DNA of 64,000 bases from Sipunculus nudus (lineage: Eukaryota > Annelida > Sipuncula > Golfingiida > Sipunculidae), in contig CM049313.1 in NCBI GenBank assembly GCA_026874595.1, positions 58,177,159-58,241,158 on the forward strand, given 5' to 3'. The notes under the pieces were generated by a model. It was not told the origin of the DNA. It worked only from the letters and a program-made list of their open reading frames with translations, and made no database searches. Within the stretch, counting starts at the first letter, position 1; each line of letters begins with the position of its first letter. A program made the translations under genes and the position numbers. Positions 57,335 through 64,000 of the stretch are shown here, piece by piece.

Positions 57335-57403
57335 TGGAATCGCGCCTGATATTACGTTGCTTTATATGTAACAGTTTGGGACATAAGGCTCGTGAAAGTT
57401 AAC
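57335..57403 (+). pseudogene. Gag zinc knuckle of Ty3/gypsy element
   Basis: The frame reads MESRLILRCFICNSLGHKAR, then ES and a stop. CFIC...GH matches the first three ligands of a CCHC zinc knuckle (C-x2-C-x4-H-x4-C), but the last cysteine is replaced by serine. It stands upstream of the pol domains, as expected for gag. Confidence 0.65.
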
Positions 57404-58180
57404 AGACAAGTTCAGGTCTTGGCCAAGGTCTACCCCTCAAGCGTTGAACTCAGCTGTTGAACAGCGTGTGGCTAAGCCTGGTAGTAGACAGGGGGATCAA
57501 CCGAAGCGTAAACCGGAGTCATTGTCAACGGTTTTTCGGAGTCCCAGTCTGAAACCGTTAGTCCCGTTAATCCGGAATCAGATTACACTGTCAGTCGTTT
57601 GAAATATCTGCTCTGGAACAGGGCGGTAGTTCTTTACCACTTGTGAGGAGGTTACTCTTCAGCAGGAGAACTTGAAGCATCTGTGGATCCGGACACAAGT
57701 CGAGTGTCGGTTGTTTGATGGGTCAGTTAGAGGTTTTCCTACAGCCATCATTTGTGTAGATTGTCCCTATTTTGTGGGAATTATGGTAGCGATAATAGAC
57801 GGAGATGCCGTGTGCGGCTAAACACCAGGAAACGTATCTGTGATGCGGGGTTCAAACGATCAAAATCCAACATGGAAGTCTGTGCGGAATCAGATATAAT
57901 GCGTGACCACCGGAAGCGACGTCTGAAGTAAAAACACTTCCCCCTGCACATTAGCCAGAGTCATCGACGCGAATTTACATGTAGCCAGTCCAGTCGCTGG
58001 CCGATTTTTTTAAGGCCCAGGAAGGAGATCAGTCGTTATTTCCAAACTGGTAGCTTGCTAAATCTGCTGGTGAAAGTGTTACCACTTTCTAGGTTAAAGA
58101 CAATTTTTTAAAGACAATAAACGCCCTGATCCAGATTGATCGAGGATCGTGATCTCCAAGTCATAACGGGCAGATGAAAT
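57404..58180 (+). pseudogene. Degraded protease and linker region of the gypsy element
   Basis: Frames are broken, but VDCPYFVGIMVAIIDG resembles the aspartic-protease end region of gypsy elements. ADFFKAQEGDQSLFP at about 57,997-58,040 resembles the linker (F-x-x-x-Q-x-x-D-x-[ST]-L) that normally stands just before integrase. No D-[ST]-G motif was recognised with confidence. Confidence 0.45.
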
Positions 58181-58191
58181 GAACTTGGGCC

Positions 58192-58960
58192 ATGAACCTA
58201 TCAGTAGAATCGCAGTGGATCTGGTCGGACCGATCTATCCTGCGTCAGGTACTGTCATCGATCTATACTGATCATCATGGAGAACGCTACGCCCTATACA
58301 GAGGCAGTAGCTTTAAGACACGGCGATCGACGCGTAAAAGTCGATGTCTATTAACGGGTAGGAATGCCATCGGAAGAACTTACTGACATGGGGAGTCAAT
58401 TCACCCCTTTCTCATGAAAGAAAATAGTCGTTTGCTTGAAGCAACAAACTAAAACAGCATATCACCCGATGTACAATGGGATGGTGGAAAAATATACCGA
58501 CACCTGAAACAGATGTGCGCGGAGAGACCATGAGAATGGGATCAATATTTAAGCGCGGGGCTGTTGCCTATAGAGAGACACAAAATGAGAGCACGTTTCT
58601 CTCCTTTAAGTTGCTCTACGGGAGAGTTGTGAGAGAACCAATGCGCATTCTACACGATCTGTGGACCAAACGCGATGCGGAAACAAAAAAAAAATTACGT
58701 ATAAATACGTGCTCAATCTCATGGACAGGCTTAACGATACGTGCGCGTTTAACCGCGAAGCACTGAGCAAATCCGGATGCAATAAAACTGATCAACGACG
58801 TAGGTAAATTCGAGATTGGCGATTAAGTGTTACTTCTCCTAAAGGACAGAAACAAGCTGATAGTCCAGTGGACGGGCCCTTACAGCAATGTAGGTACAGT
58901 GGATGACCTAGACTATCGGGTCAAGTTCGATAACAAGGTCAATCCTTCGATCTGAACATG
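58192..58960 (+). pseudogene. Integrase core and GPY/F domain of Ty3/gypsy element
   Basis: Several frames together give the integrase core: RIAVDLVGPIYPAS with the first catalytic Asp, ELTDMGSQFT with the second, and AYHPMYNGMVEKY with the catalytic Glu. Next come YRETQNESTFLSFKLLYGR, VLNLMDRLNDTCAFNREAL, and a GPY/F-type end, FEIGD-stop-VLLLLKDRNKL then VQWTGPYSNVGTVDDLDYRV. Frameshifts and stops make it non-functional. It lies upstream of reverse transcriptase sequence, an unusual order for Ty3/gypsy. Confidence 0.8.
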
Positions 58961-59109
58961 CTGAATTGATATGAGACCATTGCTGAGCCCCGGCATGCCT
59001 TAGCAGTGGTAGTCTTAGGCATGGAAGAAACCAAACAGAGCCGGATGATCCGAATTGTGACTCCAATCCCTCTAGGTTGGAGAGCTAAGCCTCGAGGGAA
59101 TAGACAAAC

Positions 59110-59760
59110 CTCCCACGTGTCGTTACTGATCATTGCCAAGCTAGGCAAGCAACAACAGCGCGAGATACATGATTTGATAAACTAGCAGGGGGAAGTGTTT
59201 ACAGATGTCCCAAAACTCACCGATGTCATCGAAAGGAATATTCGAATCACTTCCGATACACCAGTGTCTGCTTAAGAAAATCCAGAACTCAGAAAGACCG
59301 AAACTAAGAAAGTCTTGCGAACCTTTCTATGCCTTATCGGTAATTACCGGAAGTTCGTGCTGGACTGCCGGAATTGCAATTCCGTTAACTGACCTTACAC
59401 AGAAAGGGCATTCAATCAAATTGGATTGGAAAGAGGTCCATAAAAATGCGTACGGTACACTTAAAGCTAAGCTAGCTAATTCCACCATACTGAGACTATC
59501 AGATTTCAGTAAGAAATGCGACGCGTCGGAATCGGGAGTATCCTTATACAGGAGCACGATTAGATGATGCATCCGACAGCTTATGCTAGCAGAAAGTCAC
59601 TGGCTAGAGAAATAAAATACTCTGCCCTCGGGATAGAGAGAGAGTGTTTTGCAATAGTTTGAGCTGTTCAGAAATTTGAGATGTACTTGTCATGTAGACC
59701 GTTGACTATACAGACTTACCACAAGCCGCTCCAGAGAATCAGCAAGGCCATCATGGGCCA
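59110..59760 (+). pseudogene. Reverse transcriptase N-terminus and RNase H, with RT core deleted
   Basis: QQQREIHDLIN-stop-QGEVFTDVPKL and NIRITSDTPV are the segment that precedes the RT fingers in gypsy pol. It then jumps to RTFLCLIGNYRKFVLD (the FLGLxGYYRKF block after RT), IAIPLTDLTQKGHSIKLDW, NAYGTLKAKLANSTILRL, and RNase H parts YASRKSLAREIKYSALGIER and FEMYLSCRPLTIQT. The RT palm with YxDD is missing between about 59,275 and 59,300, an internal deletion. Frameshifts are present. Confidence 0.8.
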
Positions 59761-60135
59761 GACTTCTAAAGTAGGTTGCCAGAGTGTTGAACTACTTTTG
59801 ATATTGTGGATATGTATTAAGACCGACACTGAATATATAGGTATGAGTTGATATATTAATGTATAATTTTTTCACATAACATGTAGTGGATCGATACTAT
59901 GTATCGAGAAAATACTATGTAATTTCTTTTTAAGGGGGGGGGGGGGGGAGTAACCAGAGAAATGTGTGACTTAGTTATTTTATTGCACATAAGAGTGTTG
60001 ATAGTATAACCAGATGATTGTTTCTATAATTTTTTGTACATTATATGCATGATACGTGAGAACTTTATGACCTTATACGTAATAATCTCCACGGATATTC
60101 TGGGGCAGAGAGGTGAGAAGTCCTAATCTGGTGCG

Positions 60136-60199
<64 letters not shown>

Positions 60200-60790
60200 A
60201 GGCGCAGCTAAAATGCAACCTGCAATAGTATTTATTATACTTATTGGAAATGTGTACAGGCCCCTTAAACCCGGTGAATTTGTGAATTTAGCCGTACGGC
60301 CATTGTACTGCGAACGTATAAATGGAAACAAGCAAACGTATCAGAACCCATATATTTGTGTCCGTATCCGTATCCATGTCCGGACAAGTGGAACCACAGC
60401 TTAACTCTCTTACAAACTGTTAACTGTTCTTGTTTCACGTGTATCATTTACCTGATGCAAGCCATGTTTGTGATAATCTTTTCTCGTTTGATAAATAATC
60501 ATATAGGTCAAAGAGTTTTTTTAAACTATTAAGATAGTGTATGTTTATTTCTAAGCGTTCGTCTGTGCTTTTGAGTCACGGTTGTCTCAGTTTATACGTA
60601 CGAGTGGCTCAGTCTCAGTGCGTGAGTGACGGTGGTCGTGTGTATTAGTGTTTCATGTCATATGTTAAACCAAGGTTATAATACCGAACTGAAATACTAA
60701 AAGCGATGCATTGAATGGATTTTTATTCACAGTCCAAACCTGAGCCTAACATATTGATACGCGAGAAAGCTACCACCCAAAACGATATAT
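59761..60790. other. Repeat-rich region without gene
   Basis: Includes a poly-G run at about 59,934-59,949 and a long (TA)n tract at 60,140-60,197. The 3' end or LTR of the gypsy element is not recognised. Confidence 0.5.
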
Positions 60791-60819
60791 GCGCATTTAT
60801 TTTATACGTCTGTCTATGA

Positions 60820-61315
60820 CGGACGTATTATGGTATACCCACGGTCCGTCCATCCGTTAAATTTAAGTGTCGTCGCGATAACTTGCCAGGGTTTCGATGG
60901 ATTTTCACGAAACTCGCCTTACCAATAGACTATCTCGTCCGAGTTTGATTATAGGCAAAATCCACGCCAGAGGCCACAGGGCTACTCTTTGTTGTCACTA
61001 CGGTAACTTATCAGGAATATGATGGATTTTGATGAAACCCAACAGAAATATTAAACAATATGATATATCACCTAAGTTTGATTTCCAGCAGAATCCATGC
61101 GTATATATTAAGAAAGTCAGAGGTCACCAGGTCACGCCGTGATGACTTACCAATATCTTATGGATATTCATAAACTCATTATCAATATTACCCAATACAG
61201 TTTCTCACCTGAATTTAATTTTGGGCAAAATTCACGCATATCTTGTGAGGTCAGAGCTCACAAAACATAAAGAAGGGCGCATCATGCACGTTTGCGGTGC
61301 TCTTGTGGCCGTAGT
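60820..61315. repeat. Repeat element with ~3 degenerate internal units
   Basis: It starts with a self-complementary stretch GTCTATGACGGACGTATTA and GTCCGTCCATCCGTT. Three related units follow, each with GATAACTT-CCAG or GATGACTTACCAATAT, then ATGGATTTTCACGAAAC, and AGTTTGATT-x-GGCAAAATCC. It ends near GCGCATCATGCACGTTTGCG and GTGCTCTTG. It is like R1 in organisation but differs in sequence. Confidence 0.55.
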
Positions 61316-62881
61316 TTGATTGATAATGAACGGAATAGCACAGCTGTGTATCATCACGGATTCCTTCAAGGATGCAGAGTTGAAAAGGCTGGCTTGAAGA
61401 ATCAATCTGTAAAACCAGAATGAGACACACGGCAGTGATATATGTTTATTTTATTTTCCCCCGTGTGTGCAAAACCCATCTCCTTCATAAACAAATTCAC
61501 ACTCAACGAGGCAAATAACTTTGTTAGAAACTCGTCAGCTTCATTTGATAAAAAATAGGTAATTTGGTACTATTTTTTCATGGCATGCAATTGTTGTTCC
61601 TAGTATCCTGGTATTAAATTATTTTCAGACATCAATGAACTTAACCATCGTCTCCTCAATATCATGCCCTGATATTTGTTATATGCAGCAGGTCTATTCT
61701 GACCTTTTCCTCTTTTTCGCAGTGACCATGATACATTTAACATTCATTAAACCCCAAGATACTAGGTTCAGACACCCCCTGTCGTTTTAATTTTGTATCT
61801 ATTGATTGATCATATAGCATACTATCCTCTTCCATGTGTAGCTGTGTCATCTTATATCCGTGCTTTAAAAAAAGTACAAAAAATAATTTAGAAAAATATT
61901 TGTTTTATTTTTAAGAAATGTAACCCGAATAAATAGTTCAACAATTACGCACAAAAAATCAACCTTGTTTATTGGCTACATTGATTTAGTTACATTAAAA
62001 CATAATGGCGCTCATTGTCGCAGGTAAATGAATGATATACGCCTTATTTGAACTTTACAGTGAAGTCAAGGATTTGTTGGTACGGTCTTCCCCACTGGGT
62101 GACTGTTGATACCCAACATACATTGATCCCATACCATTTGAAGCAGCAGATATGAGACCATTAGAAAGAGTACCGATTTTTAGCACGACCCAAATGAACT
62201 CTAGTTGATGTGGTTATTAAGGTTTGCCTGTGCCTATCTTTAAACAATGAGAACCTCTCACCATGAAGGTCATCAATAGGTCACATGGTGACAGGTGTCC
62301 TAAAGTGTACACACTCCTTGTGGCGAGGTTTTCTTGTGGGTAGGCATTAAATTATTGCTGGTATGTGCTAAACTTGTTTCGAATTTACATACCAAGTACT
62401 TATCAAAGTTGTAATGTAAAGAATGTTTTTTCATGTTTTTTTCATGTGATGATATAAAACGGGCAATGCGGTCATTTAGGACATTCAGGACGTCTGAGTG
62501 TCACAATTACAGAAATTGGCAGGTTAACTGGAACAAAATAAAACATTTTTTACTTTGAACACTTCACAGTCATTAATAACTTGCAAGACAATATAACAGC
62601 TTGCAAAAGAAAGAACAAAGAAATTATTAATCCTTTGCCTCTATGTAGTCTCGAGTTGCATTTACCTTTGATTAAGTGTACACCACTATGATTTGGGGCG
62701 TGTTATACTAATACGGGTTTTAATTAAGACTATTCATCAGCATTTATACGGGACAAGGAGACCTGTAGGAAGTTGTGAAGTTGTCAGATCTTGCAGTCTG
62801 ATGAATGTACGGCTAAAATTCGAGAATCTTTCAACTTCTGATTCATTATTGTATATGCCTTGATTTTTTAAATAAAAATAG

Positions 62882-62882
<1 letters not shown>
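61316..62882. other. Intergenic, no gene seen
   Basis: No supported exon, RNA gene or mobile element recognised. Confidence 0.5.

Positions 62883-62931
<49 letters not shown>
62883..62931. repeat. (TA)n microsatellite
   Basis: A pure TA tract. Confidence 0.95.
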
Positions 62932-62935
<4 letters not shown>

Positions 62936-64000
62936 TTCATGAGTATGGTCTTAATATTATGAAAAATTTAACTTTCACAAACACGAAGAAACATTTAAAA
63001 AATTCATAATTTGTATGTTAATTTGTTAATTGAGGGTAATAATTCGCAGGTTCTTATCTCTTGCATATTGCATATTAAGCATATTAAGACATATCGTAAA
63101 TAAGGTTACGTTTATCACGTTAGAAATAATGTAATGACATATAATATGATTTGAAACAGTAGTACGACATAATACATAGAATGTTATAGCCGAATCGAGC
63201 AAAAAGTTATAATTATAAATGTTTATTGCATATAAGAGTGGCATGGACACTCGATCTGTACTCTCATTATCTGATTGCCGAACGGTGTTGGACGATTTAC
63301 TCGTCGCTGTTTATTGCTCTAGGACTTAAAAGAGTACAACAAGGCTTATGACTGGATTTTATGGCACTTTAAGTTGGTCACACATAACATTACCGACGCG
63401 AGTTCGACATCACTAGAAAAAAAGAAACCTCGAGCATATTGGCATTTCGTATATTGTACTTGACTGACAATCGCATAAAAAAGACTAATTATTGTTCTTT
63501 ACAAGTTCGCCAGTATTAACTGGTCGAGTGCAGAGGTTATTCTCTTACATATAACCAAGACCATCGGTACTGTACTTACTGAACCAATGCGACCTATGTA
63601 ACAAAGACATAAAAAGTAGGTTGCCACAATGTTTGCACATCACTGATAAGGTACCCAACCACGAATAATACACATGAGACTGAGGTTCCATTTAAAGAAA
63701 CAAAATAAAAGAGGTATATGGAGGGGGCAGCAGCTCCTTTTAAGCGATGTTAAGAGTTAGCAACATTCGTTATTAAACAATACTAACAATATATAACGAC
63801 TAAACAAATTTTTATAGGATTGCAGATTACAAATAATTATGAAATTTCTTCAATTTTCTATAGTTGAAACGGCTCACCATGTGCACACAAGAAAATATGT
63901 AACTTTATATGGGCAAATACAAGACAATAATATAAATTAAAATGTACATACACTATTCGTATATACAGTATACAGTTATACCGGTCTTTCACGGTCCAGA
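62932..64000. other. Intergenic, no gene seen
   Basis: A+T-rich sequence to the right edge. Short ORFs (for example 63,026-63,250 minus) have no motif. Confidence 0.5.

Noticed and set aside
1-64000. A prokaryote-style operon or defence island
   Set aside because: All supported genes have spliceosomal introns with AG/GT borders, there are no long bacterial ORFs, and the repeats are of animal type.

Overview
The window is eukaryotic, intron-rich and A+T-rich, and it has no prokaryote-like gene layout. Small exons sit between large introns crowded with repeats. The repeat content suggests a marine mollusc, most likely a bivalve: tRNA-derived SINEs, a long AGCTCAGCTGA...GGCCCATGGGCC repeat family, a DIRS-type tyrosine-recombinase element, a Ty3/gypsy element with integrase before reverse transcriptase, and many (TA)n tracts. 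Nearly every six-frame ORF longer than 60 aa is either a piece of one exon or noise, so genes were built by hand from splice sites, phase and homology.

Layout. (1) About 647-7843, plus strand: the 3' part of a coiled-coil gene (gene A) that starts left of the window. (2) 8-14 kb: intergenic, with a decayed minus-strand DIRS-type retrotransposon at 11.3-12.7 kb. (3) 14.2-24.7 kb: a second coiled-coil gene (gene B). Its last exons are paralogous to those of gene A. A 2.9-kb structure bounded by long inverted repeats (17.2-20.1 kb) lies across it. (4) 24.7-32.5 kb: intergenic repeats, SINEs and a small TIR element with a 5-bp target duplication. (5) 32,560-51,753, plus strand: the centrepiece, a complete 16-coding-exon gene (gene C) for a 768-residue protein. 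It has an N-terminal CARD followed by two tandem copies of the ALIX/PDCD6IP V domain, with no BRO1 domain and no proline-rich tail. (6) 53.8-56.4 kb: a weak candidate gene made of micro-exons. (7) 56.35-57.2 kb: a TIR element whose interior is made of TACG-containing words. (8) 57.3-59.8 kb: a decayed Ty3/gypsy element in gag-INT-RT-RNaseH (Gmr1-like) order. (9) 59.8-64 kb: repeats with no gene seen.

Function. Genes A and B encode helical coiled-coil proteins that I do not recognise. Gene C joins a death-fold interaction module to two ESCRT-associated V domains. Both V domains keep the phenylalanine that in human ALIX (F676) contacts LYPXnL motifs. All intron phases match between the two V-domain halves, so the second V domain arose by tandem duplication within the gene. 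I infer an adaptor that could recruit LYPXnL-bearing or ubiquitinated cargo, or ESCRT-linked partners, to CARD assemblies in immunity or cell death. This is inferred from domain architecture alone.
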